Below are positions 29,117-37,205 of a stretch of 37,205 nt of DNA, piece by piece. Numbering within the stretch: position 1 is the stretch's first letter; each line of letters opens with the position of its first letter. Position numbers and translations under genes: made by a program. The DNA lies in assembly GCA_016200345.1 (NCBI GenBank), contig JACQEX010000065.1, positions 1 through 37,205 on the forward strand. The letters run 5' to 3'. The DNA comes from Nitrospinota bacterium (lineage in GTDB: Bacteria; Nitrospinota_A; UBA7883; JACRGQ01). The notes below the pieces were generated by a model. The model had not been told where the DNA came from, did no database searches, and saw only the letters and a list, made by a program, of their open reading frames with translations.

Positions 29117-30790
29117 ATGGCATCTCAGCAAAATTCCCGCTCCGTCGGCATGGTGGAGTTCGAGGAGAAAGAGTACAGCACCGCCGAATTGGCGGCAATC
29201 TACGACGAAAGCATAAGAAATTTTAAGGAAGGCGAGGTAATAACGGGCGTAATCGTTGACATCAACAACGACTCTATCGTGGTGGACGTCGGCTTTAAGT
29301 CCGAGGGGATTATCCCGATGGACGAGTTTCCGCACGGCTCCGGCCAGCTGAAAATCGGCCAGGAGGTCGAGGTCTTCATCGAGGACACCGAGAACGACGA
29401 CGGCGTCATGGTCTTCTCCATGGAAAAGGCGAGCAGAATGCGCCTTTGGGAGGAGCTACTTAAGAAATACGAGGCGAACCAGACCATACGCGGGGTCATT
29501 TTCGGCAAAATCAAGGGCGGACTCGCGGTGGACATCGGCCTGAAGGCCTTTTTGCCCGGCTCGCAGATTGACGTGCGCCCCCCGAAAAACCTGGACACCC
29601 TGCTCGGCAGGGAGTTTGAGTTCCGCATCATAAAGATGAACGCGAAACGCGGCAACATCGTTCTATCAAGAAGGGTGCTCGTCGAAGAGGAAAGAAAAGT
29701 CACGAAGGACTCCACGCTCTCCACATTGGAAGAGGGGAAAATCGTCGAGGGCGTCGTGAAGAACATCACGGATTACGGCGCGTTCATAGACCTCGGCGGC
29801 GTGGACGGCCTTTTGCACATCACGGACATGTCGTGGGGCAGAATCAACCACCCGTCCGAACTGCTAAAAGTGGGCGACACCATCAACGTGGTCGTCCTGA
29901 AATTCGACAAGGAGACCGAGCGCGTGTCGCTGGGCCTGAAACAACAGCATCCCGACCCGTGGGCAAACGTCCAGGAGAAATACCCCATTGGCAAGCGCGT
30001 GAAGGGGAAGGTCGTGTCCATCACCGATTACGGCGCGTTTTTGGAGTTGGAGAACGGCGTCGAGGGGCTCGTCCACATATCGGAGATGACCTGGAGCAAG
30101 CACGTTCGCCATCCAAGCAGGATTGTGAACATTGAAGACGCGGTCGAGGCCGAGGTGCTGAACATTGACACCGACAAGAAGCGGATTTCGCTCGGCATCA
30201 AGCAGATTACGCCTAACCCGTGGAACAAAATCGAGGAGCGCTACACCATCGGCGCCACCGTCGAGGGAACCGTCCGCAACCTCACCGATTTCGGCGCGTT
30301 TGTGGAGATAGAGGACGGCGTGGACGGCCTGATACACATCTCGGACATGAGCTGGACGCAAAAGATAAAACACCCCTCCGAGGTCCTTAAGAAGAAGGAC
30401 GTCGTGAAGTGCAAGGTCCTGAAGATTGACGAGGAGAACGAGAGGATTTCTCTCGGCCTCAAGCAACTAGAGCCGGATCCTTGGGAGACGGTGGCCCAGA
30501 AATACAAAGTGGGCCGGGACGTAAAAGCCACCATCGTCAAGGTAACGAACTTCGGCGCCTTCGCCGAAATCGAGCCTGGCATAGAGGGGCTGATTCACGT
30601 CTCGCAAATTTCGGACAAGACCCGCGTCGCCAACGCCCGCAAGGAGATAAAGATCGGGCAGGCGGTGGACGTGAAAATTATCAAGGTGGACATGGAGGGC
30701 AAGAAAATCGGCCTGAGCATGAAAGCCTTTTTAAACGGCATGACCGGGGACGAAAACTACGAGATAGAGGACTTCCCCTCCGAAGAATAA
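29117..30790 (+). CDS. rpsA: 30S ribosomal protein S1
   Basis: Six S1-type repeats (VKNITDYGAFIDLGGVDGLLHITDMSWGRINHPSELL…). Confidence 0.96.
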   Translation: MASQQNSRSVGMVEFEEKEYSTAELAAIYDESIRNFKEGEVITGVIVDINNDSIVVDVGFKSEGIIPMDEFPHGSGQLKIGQEVEVFIEDTENDDGVMVFSMEKASRMRLWEELLKKYEANQTIRGVIFGKIKGGLAVDIGLKAFLPGSQIDVRPPKNLDTLLGREFEFRIIKMNAKRGNIVLSRRVLVEEERKVTKDSTLSTLEEGKIVEGVVKNITDYGAFIDLGGVDGLLHITDMSWGRINHPSELLKVGDTINVVVLKFDKETERVSLGLKQQHPDPWANVQEKYPIGKRVKGKVVSITDYGAFLELENGVEGLVHISEMTWSKHVRHPSRIVNIEDAVEAEVLNIDTDKKRISLGIKQITPNPWNKIEERYTIGATVEGTVRNLTDFGAFVEIEDGVDGLIHISDMSWTQKIKHPSEVLKKKDVVKCKVLKIDEENERISLGLKQLEPDPWETVAQKYKVGRDVKATIVKVTNFGAFAEIEPGIEGLIHVSQISDKTRVANARKEIKIGQAVDVKIIKVDMEGKKIGLSMKAFLNGMTGDENYEIEDFPSEE

Positions 30791-30794
30791 TTAA

Positions 30795-31715
30795 ATGGAA
30801 ACCCCGGCCACAAACGCCCATCAAAACAGAAAAGGCATTTTGGCCGGGGTTCTTATCCTTTTCGCGCTTGTCGCGGTGTTCGCGGTTTTTTCCGCGCTTT
30901 CCCCATCCGAGCAGTTCGGCGACCCGTCCGGCTTTGGCCGTGAGAAAATCGGCGTCGTAGAAATTTTCGGCCCCATCATGCAGTCCGACGACGTCGTGAC
31001 GCAGATTCACAAATTTGCCGATGACGGCTCCATCAAGGCGATAATCATAAGAATTGACTCCCCCGGCGGCGCCGTGGCCCCGTCGCAGGAGATTTACAAC
31101 GCCGTGGTAAAGGCGCGCAAATCCAAAAAGGTCGTCGCGTCCATGGCGACGGTAGCGGCCTCCGGCGGATACTACATTGCGGTCGGGGCGGAAAAAATCT
31201 TTGCCAATCCAGGCTCCATCACCGGCTCCATCGGCGTGATAATGGGCTTTGTGGATTTGCAGGAGTTGATGAAGAAAATCGGGCTTCAGGGCGTCGTGAT
31301 AAAATCCGGCCCGTACAAGGACATCGGCGCCAACGACAGGCCGTTCACCGATGCGGATCGAAAGGTGCTACAGGACGTGATAGACGACGTGTACGCGCAG
31401 TTCGTATCCGCCGTCGCAAAGGGGCGCGGGCTGGACGAGGCCAAGGTGAGGGCGCTTGCGGACGGACGGGTCTATTCCGGGCGGATGGCGAAAGAGCGCG
31501 GGATGATAGACGAGCTTGGCGGAATGGACGAGGCGGCGGACTACACGGCGAAGATTGCCGGGATAAAGGGAAAGCCGAAACTTGTGCGCGAAAGGCCGAA
31601 GTTCGGGTTGCTCAAGGAAATTCTTGGCGAAAAAATTTCAACCAAATTCGACTGGCTGGTTAACGAGGCCTCCGTCCACAAACCCGGCGTCTACTATCTC
31701 TGGCAGATGAACTAA
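30795..31715 (+). CDS. sppA: signal peptide peptidase SppA
   Basis: IIRIDSPGGAVAPSQEIYNAV, ASGGYYIAVGAEKIFANPGSITGSIGVI, DGRVYSGRMAKERGMIDELGG. Confidence 0.95.
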   Translation: METPATNAHQNRKGILAGVLILFALVAVFAVFSALSPSEQFGDPSGFGREKIGVVEIFGPIMQSDDVVTQIHKFADDGSIKAIIIRIDSPGGAVAPSQEIYNAVVKARKSKKVVASMATVAASGGYYIAVGAEKIFANPGSITGSIGVIMGFVDLQELMKKIGLQGVVIKSGPYKDIGANDRPFTDADRKVLQDVIDDVYAQFVSAVAKGRGLDEAKVRALADGRVYSGRMAKERGMIDELGGMDEAADYTAKIAGIKGKPKLVRERPKFGLLKEILGEKISTKFDWLVNEASVHKPGVYYLWQMN

Positions 31716-31737
31716 CCGATAAAATTGCCCGTACGGC

Positions 31738-33024
31738 TCACGAGGCTCGGCGGGATTTTGTGCTTTCCTCCTCGCTGGCCCGCCGAATCAACCGCGCTCC
31801 GCGCTGGCCCGTTATGTATCCGTACATCCACTCGATGAGCACCCGCGCCCTGTTTTTGTAAAGCGTCAGGTACATGAGGTGAATCATTGACCAGGTACAC
31901 CAGGCCAAAAACCCGTCGTATTTCATGCCAAAAACCTGCGCCACAGCCCTGCTTCTGCCGATTGTCGCCATCGTCCCGTTGTCGCGGTATTTAAAAGGGC
32001 GCGTTTGTTTTCCGACGAGGTTTTCCCCGATTATCTTTGCGACGTAGCGTCCCTGTTGGATCGCAACCGGGGCCACGCCCGGCAGGGGCGCGCCGTCCTT
32101 AGTCTTGCAGTGCGCGGCGTCGCCAATCACAAAAATTTCCGGGTGGTTTGCAATCGAAAGGTTCGGCTCCACCACAACCCTCCCCTGCCTGTCCATTTGC
32201 GCCCCCAGCGTCCGCAAAACGGGGGACGCCTGGTTTCCCGCCGCCCAGATGATGTTTGTGGAGCGGATAAGCCTCTCCCCCACCAGCACCCCCTCGGCGT
32301 TTATTTCCGTCACCATCTTTCCCGTAATCGCCTCCACCCCCAGCCTTTCCAAATCGGACTGCGCCCTTTTCCCCAGTTCCGGCGGCATGGTCGGAAGAAG
32401 CCTGTCGGCGCCCTCCACTATGTAGACCCTCGCATTGCGCGAGTCAATCCGCTTGAAATTTTTCAGCATGGCGTGGTTGGCAATTTCCGCAATCACACCG
32501 GCAAGCTCCACCCCGGTGGGGCCGCCGCCGATTACGACAAAGTTCATAAAAGTCTGCGCCTGCGAATGGCTGTCGCACAACTCGGCGTGCTCGAAGCTCA
32601 CCAGTATGTTCTCGCGTATGGTGAGCGCGTCGTCGAGCGTTTTTAATCCGGGCGCGAATTTTTCCCACTCGTTCTTGCCGAAATATGAGTGCCGCGCCCC
32701 GGTCGCGACAACCAGCAGGTCGTACGCCAGCGGCGCGTGGTTGTGGAGGTGTATCTCGCGCGCCTCCACGTCAACGCGCAGAACCTCGCTCATCAGCACC
32801 AGCGTGTTTTCGTGCTCGCGGAGAATTTTGCGGACCGGGGAGGCGATGTCCTCCGGCGCAAGCGCGGCGGTGGCCACCTGGTATAACAGAGGCTGGAAAA
32901 GGTGGTGGTTTGTGCGATCCACCACCACAATGTCGTAATCGGCCCTCGCCAGACGCAGGGCCACGTTTAGCCCGCCGAACCCGGCGCCGATTATCACGAG
33001 CCGCTTGCGAAGTTTTTTTGCCAT
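31738..33024 (-). CDS. NAD(P)/FAD-dependent oxidoreductase, NDH-2-like
   Basis: VIIGAGFGGLNVALRLA, NHHLFQPLLYQVATAALAPEDIA, FVVIGGGPTGVELAG, IFVIGDAAH. Confidence 0.92.
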   Translation of the reverse strand: MAKKLRKRLVIIGAGFGGLNVALRLARADYDIVVVDRTNHHLFQPLLYQVATAALAPEDIASPVRKILREHENTLVLMSEVLRVDVEAREIHLHNHAPLAYDLLVVATGARHSYFGKNEWEKFAPGLKTLDDALTIRENILVSFEHAELCDSHSQAQTFMNFVVIGGGPTGVELAGVIAEIANHAMLKNFKRIDSRNARVYIVEGADRLLPTMPPELGKRAQSDLERLGVEAITGKMVTEINAEGVLVGERLIRSTNIIWAAGNQASPVLRTLGAQMDRQGRVVVEPNLSIANHPEIFVIGDAAHCKTKDGAPLPGVAPVAIQQGRYVAKIIGENLVGKQTRPFKYRDNGTMATIGRSRAVAQVFGMKYDGFLAWCTWSMIHLMYLTLYKNRARVLIEWMYGYITGQRGARLIRRASEEESTKSRRAS

Positions 33025-33031
33025 CGGCGCC

Positions 33032-34669
33032 TTACAAGGCCGAGGAGACGATGGCCCGCGCGTCTTCCTGAATTTTGCGCAGGTGGCTTTCGCCGAGGAA
33101 ACTCTCGGCGTATATCTTATAAATGTCCTCGGTGCCGGAGGGCCTCGCCGCGAACCAGCCGTTTTTTGTGACCACCTTGAGTCCGCCGATGGACGCGCCG
33201 TTGCCGGGCGCCTTGGTCAGCTTGCTGATAATTTTTTCTCCCGCAAGTTCCTCGGACTTCACCTGCTCCGGCGAGAGGTTGGAAAGCGAGGTCTTTTGCG
33301 CCGGGGTGGCCGGTGCGTCAATCCGCTGGTAAACGGGCTTTCCGTACTTTTCCTCCAGCCCCTTATACAACTCGCCGGGATCCCTGCCAAATTTTGAGGT
33401 AATCTCAGCCGCGAGAAGGTTCATTATTATTCCGTCCTTGTCCGTGGTCCAGACCGTTCCGTCCTTGCGTAGAAAGGAGGCGCCGGAGCTCTCCTCGCCG
33501 CCGAAACCGTAGGAGCCGTCGGAAAGCCCCTCGACAAACCATTTAAACCCGACCGGAACCTCGGAAAGTTTTTTGCCCAACCCCTCGGCGACCCGGTCAA
33601 TCATGGAGCTGGAGACGAGCGTTTTCCCTATGGCGGCGTCCTTGCGCCAGCCGGGGCGGTGCGAAAATAGGTACGATATCGAAACGGCTAGATAGTGGTT
33701 GGGGTTTAATATCCCCGCGCTTTTTGTAACGACGCCGTGGCGGTCAAAATCCGGGTCGTTGCCAAACGCTATGTCGAAATCGTCCTTTATCGCTATCAGG
33801 CCGGCCATCGCGTACTCGGAGGAGCAGTCCATACGAACCTTGCCGTCCCAGTCCACGCACATAAACGAAAAGGTCGGATCTACGTGCCGGTTTACGACCT
33901 CTATGTCCAGCTTGTATTTGTCCGCAATCGGCTCCCAGTATGCGACGCCGGAGCCTCCCATCGGGTCGGCGCCGATTTTAAGCCGCGCCTTGGCGATTAA
34001 GTCCGTCTCGATTATATTTTTCAGGTCGTCAACGTAAGGGGCGACGTAATCGTACTGGCGCGTTGTGTCGCACCTTAGCGCCTTGTCGAATGTGAATCTT
34101 CTGACGTCTTTGTGCGCGTTGGGGAGAATTTCGTTGGCCCTGTCTTGGATGACTTTTGTAACCGCCGTGTCCGCCGGGCCGCCGTGCGGGGGGTTGTATT
34201 TAATCCCGCCGTCCGAAGGGGGATTGTGCGACGGGGTGATGATTATCCCGTCGGCGAGGCCGGATGTTTTCCCTTTGTTATAGGTGATTATCGCGTGGGA
34301 AATCACCGGGGTCGGCGTGTAACCGCGCCCCCGCTGGATGTTGATGGTGGCGCCGTTGGCCGAAAGAACCTCGCACACGGTGATGAAGGACGGCTCGGAA
34401 AGCGCGTGCGTGTCCATGCCAATGAACAAAGGGCCGGATATGTTTTTAGATTTTCGGTACTCGCAGATCGCCTGAGATATCGCAAGAATGTGCGCCTCGT
34501 TAAAACTATGTTTTGTCGAGGTTCCCCTGTGGCCCGAGGTTTCAAACGACACGCGGTGGGCGGGGTCCGCGGCGTCGGGCAAGTTGGAGTAGTATGCGCT
34601 TACCAGCCTTGGTATGTTCTCCAACTGCTCCTTTGGAACGGGCTTTCCGGCAAATTCGCTTATGGTCAT
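33032..34669 (-). CDS. pgm: phosphoglucomutase (alpha-D-glucose phosphate-specific)
   Basis: [79 protein letters not shown]. Confidence 0.95.
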   Translation of the reverse strand: MTISEFAGKPVPKEQLENIPRLVSAYYSNLPDAADPAHRVSFETSGHRGTSTKHSFNEAHILAISQAICEYRKSKNISGPLFIGMDTHALSEPSFITVCEVLSANGATINIQRGRGYTPTPVISHAIITYNKGKTSGLADGIIITPSHNPPSDGGIKYNPPHGGPADTAVTKVIQDRANEILPNAHKDVRRFTFDKALRCDTTRQYDYVAPYVDDLKNIIETDLIAKARLKIGADPMGGSGVAYWEPIADKYKLDIEVVNRHVDPTFSFMCVDWDGKVRMDCSSEYAMAGLIAIKDDFDIAFGNDPDFDRHGVVTKSAGILNPNHYLAVSISYLFSHRPGWRKDAAIGKTLVSSSMIDRVAEGLGKKLSEVPVGFKWFVEGLSDGSYGFGGEESSGASFLRKDGTVWTTDKDGIIMNLLAAEITSKFGRDPGELYKGLEEKYGKPVYQRIDAPATPAQKTSLSNLSPEQVKSEELAGEKIISKLTKAPGNGASIGGLKVVTKNGWFAARPSGTEDIYKIYAESFLGESHLRKIQEDARAIVSSAL

Positions 34670-34815
34670 CGCCTATTATTTCCTCTTCACTTAAGCGTTA
34701 TTCAAAAAAGGCCTTTTTCATCCTTTGAAAATACCCCTCTTTCGACGATATTACCAGCCTCTAATAGATGTTAAAATGGCGGCGCATAGGGAACCTTTTT
34801 AAAACGGGGAGTTTG

Positions 34816-37011
34816 ATGAAGCCTACCGCCGCCCAGCAGGAGATTGCGAGGATAATAAACGCCGAGCACTACGACCCGTTTTCCGTACTCGGCATACATG
34901 AAACGGCGGACGGCTCCGTCATCCGTGTTTTCGCGCCGGAGGCTAAGGAAGTATCGGCGATAAACGTCCACAACCGCGTCCTCGTTTTTCCGCTAAAAAA
35001 AATACACGACGACGGTTTTTTCGAGGCGACCATAAAAGGGGCGAAACTGTTCGCCTACGAACTGGACATATTCGGGCACGACGGACGGCATAGAGTGGGG
35101 CGCGACCCGTACAGTTTTTTGCCTCTGTTGGGGGACATGGACCTCCACCTGTTCAAGGAGGGGAACCATTACGAACTGCATAAAAAACTGGGCGCCACCA
35201 TCATGGAGGTGGACGGCGTAAGCGGCGTACGGTTCGCCGTATGGGCCCCAAACGCGCGCAGAGTCTCGGTCGTCGGCGATTTTTGCAATTGGGACGGCAG
35301 GCGCTACCAGATGCGCGTTATGGGCGGCTCCGGGGTGTGGGAGATATTCATTCCGGGAATCGGCAAGTCGGCGATATATAAATTCGAGCTGATGTCCAAG
35401 GACAACCAGGTGTTCACAAAGGCGGACCCATACGCGTTTGCAAGCGAACTGCGCCCCAAAACCGCGAGCGTGGTGTGGGACGTAAACGCCTACCGTTGGG
35501 AAGACGCGGAGTATATGGCGGCGCGGCGCACGAAGGATCTGTTGAACCGCCCGATGAATATTTACGAGGTTCACCTTGCGTCGTGGGCGCACCGCCCGGA
35601 GGACGACGGCTGGCTTTCGTACAGGGAGCTTGCGCCTATGCTGGTGGATTATTGCAAACAGCAAAACTTCACCGACGTGGAGTTGATGCCAATCACGGAG
35701 TTCCCTTACGACCCGTCGTGGGGGTACCAGGTCATCGGGTATTTCAGCCCGACCTCGCGGTTCGGCAGTCCCGACGACTTCAAATTTTTTGTGGACTACT
35801 TTCATAAGCACGGGATAGGCGTGACAATAGACTGGGTTCCGGCGCATTTCCCGAAGGACGATTTCGGACTTAGGCGTTTCGACGGCACCGCGCTTTACGA
35901 GCACGAGGATCCGAGGCTTGGGGAGCACAAGGACTGGGGGACCCTCATTTTCAACTACGGAAGGCACGAGGTGGCAAACTTCCTCCTCTCGTCCGTGCTG
36001 TTCCTTTTGGAAAATTATCATTTGGACGGGATACGGGTGGACGCGGTCGCCTCCATGCTCTATCTGGACTACTCGAAGGAGCCGGGGGAATGGCTTCCAA
36101 ACCAGTTCGGCGGAAACGAGAATCTGGAGGCGATAAAATTCCTCCAGCACATGAACACTGTCGTGCACGACAAATTTCCGGGCGTGACGACCTTCGCCGA
36201 GGAGTCCACCTCCTGGTCGGGCGTGTCGAGGCCCACATACCTCGGCGGGCTTGGGTTCACGATGAAATGGAACATGGGCTGGATGCACGACACGCTTGAT
36301 TATTTCGAGAAAGACCCGGTGTTTAGAAAATTTCACCACGGCTCGCTGACGTTTTCGATGCTCTACGCGTTTCACGAAAACTTTGTTTTGCCGCTGAGCC
36401 ACGACGAGGTGGTGCACGGCAAGGGGGCGCTTTTGAGCAAAATGCCGGGGGACTACTGGCAGAAGTTTGCCAACCTGCGCCTGCTCTTCGGGTATATGTT
36501 CGCGCATCCCGGCAAAAAACTGATTTTTCAAGGCGCCGACATCGGCCAGTGGAACGAGTGGAACCACGAAAAAGGCATGGACTGGATGCTGTTGTTTCAC
36601 GACGCGCACAAGAGCCTGCAAAAATACCTTTCCGATTTGGGGGGGCTTTACCTGAACAACAAATGCATGTGGGAGATAGATTTCAGCCACGAGGGTTTTG
36701 AGTGGGTGGATTTCAACGACTCCGAAAACTCGGTGATATCGTTCAAGCGCAAGGCGAAAAATCCCAAGGATTACATTATATTTGTCTTCAATTTCACGCC
36801 CGTGCCGAGGCACGGATATAGACTCGGAACGACGGAGCCAGTTTTTCACGACGAGGTTTTAAACTCCGACTCGGCGTTGTACCACGGCTCCAACACGGGA
36901 AACGCCGGCGGCGTGTGGGCGGAAAACATACCGTGCAACCAGTGGCCCTGCTCCCTCACCATAACGCTCCCCCCGCTGGGGATGCTCGCCTTCAAACCGA
37001 GGAGGGATTAA
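34816..37011 (+). CDS. glgB: 1,4-alpha-glucan branching enzyme
   Basis: Two N-terminal modules; GH13 motifs VDWVPAHFPKD, DGIRVDAVASMLYLDY, FAEESTSW, LPLSHDEVVHGK. Start MKPTAAQQEIARI at 34816 preferred. Confidence 0.95.
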   Translation: MKPTAAQQEIARIINAEHYDPFSVLGIHETADGSVIRVFAPEAKEVSAINVHNRVLVFPLKKIHDDGFFEATIKGAKLFAYELDIFGHDGRHRVGRDPYSFLPLLGDMDLHLFKEGNHYELHKKLGATIMEVDGVSGVRFAVWAPNARRVSVVGDFCNWDGRRYQMRVMGGSGVWEIFIPGIGKSAIYKFELMSKDNQVFTKADPYAFASELRPKTASVVWDVNAYRWEDAEYMAARRTKDLLNRPMNIYEVHLASWAHRPEDDGWLSYRELAPMLVDYCKQQNFTDVELMPITEFPYDPSWGYQVIGYFSPTSRFGSPDDFKFFVDYFHKHGIGVTIDWVPAHFPKDDFGLRRFDGTALYEHEDPRLGEHKDWGTLIFNYGRHEVANFLLSSVLFLLENYHLDGIRVDAVASMLYLDYSKEPGEWLPNQFGGNENLEAIKFLQHMNTVVHDKFPGVTTFAEESTSWSGVSRPTYLGGLGFTMKWNMGWMHDTLDYFEKDPVFRKFHHGSLTFSMLYAFHENFVLPLSHDEVVHGKGALLSKMPGDYWQKFANLRLLFGYMFAHPGKKLIFQGADIGQWNEWNHEKGMDWMLLFHDAHKSLQKYLSDLGGLYLNNKCMWEIDFSHEGFEWVDFNDSENSVISFKRKAKNPKDYIIFVFNFTPVPRHGYRLGTTEPVFHDEVLNSDSALYHGSNTGNAGGVWAENIPCNQWPCSLTITLPPLGMLAFKPRRD

Positions 37012-37032
37012 CTTTTTTCCTTTTCCTATCCT

Positions 37033-37059
37033 CATAGTAGGTGTGTTATACCTACTATG
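37033..37059. repeat. perfect 9-bp inverted repeat CATAGTAGG-TGTGTTATA-CCTACTATG
   Basis: Read directly; 21 bp past the glgB stop. Confidence 0.75.
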
Positions 37060-37073
37060 GGTTCGAGGCTATT

Positions 37074-37160
37074 GTAGTGTCCCAGTATCTTACAGACGGT
37101 GTATGCACCGACGCGAATTGGTAGCAACGGGATTCATCCTGTTTCTGCGCCCGCAGTGAA
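37074..37160. repeat. REP-like element (copy of 18856-18941)
   Basis: TGTAGTGTCCCAGTATCT..TACAGACGGTGTATGCACCGACGCGAATTGGTAGCAACGGGATTCATCCTGTTTCTGCGCCCGC. Confidence 0.85.
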
Positions 37161-37205
37161 TGGTTGAGACTTTAAAATGTGAATCAGAGCGAGCGGTTTG
37201 AGACT

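Noticed and set aside
34993-36849. 618-aa ORF antisense to glgB, plus other long antisense ORFs (1474-2391, 5798-6556, 22764-23144)
   Set aside because: Opposite a clearly conserved CDS; composition rich in R/V/H/P without domain motifs, consistent with GC-biased antisense frames.

Overview
This 37.2-kb window looks like ordinary chromosome from a Gram-negative bacterium. The tyrA-cmk-rpsA-sppA order and the CarD homologue recall deltaproteobacteria-like lineages, but that placement is inference. I see about 30 credible genes: a DUF3015/DUF4105/hydrolase/zincin-like cluster; an overlapping CDF-fumC-JAMM-PASTA operon; an ArsR-controlled rhodanese locus; a complete RND efflux operon with its two-component system; a porin; tRNA-Arg(UCG); a DUF1566 protein; monomeric isocitrate dehydrogenase; ferredoxin-NADP reductase; CarD; tyrA; cmk; rpsA; sppA; NDH-2; pgm; glgB. 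I found no CRISPR array, phage, complete IS element or recognisable defence system. The most unusual content is non-coding: (i) a perfect 89-bp tandem duplication just after tRNA-Arg, each unit carrying an inverted copy of the tRNA 3' end plus hairpins, and followed by a third hairpin with changed arms but a similar loop; (ii) several GTAG-headed, multi-hairpin REP-like repeats in at least two sequence families; (iii) three redox genes (thioredoxin, icd, fnr) with apparent out-of-frame deletions or truncation; (iv) a structured intergenic region that may encode a ~165-nt ncRNA upstream of a tiny secreted Lys/Glu/Ala-rich protein. All product calls come from reading translations and motifs; no database search was run.
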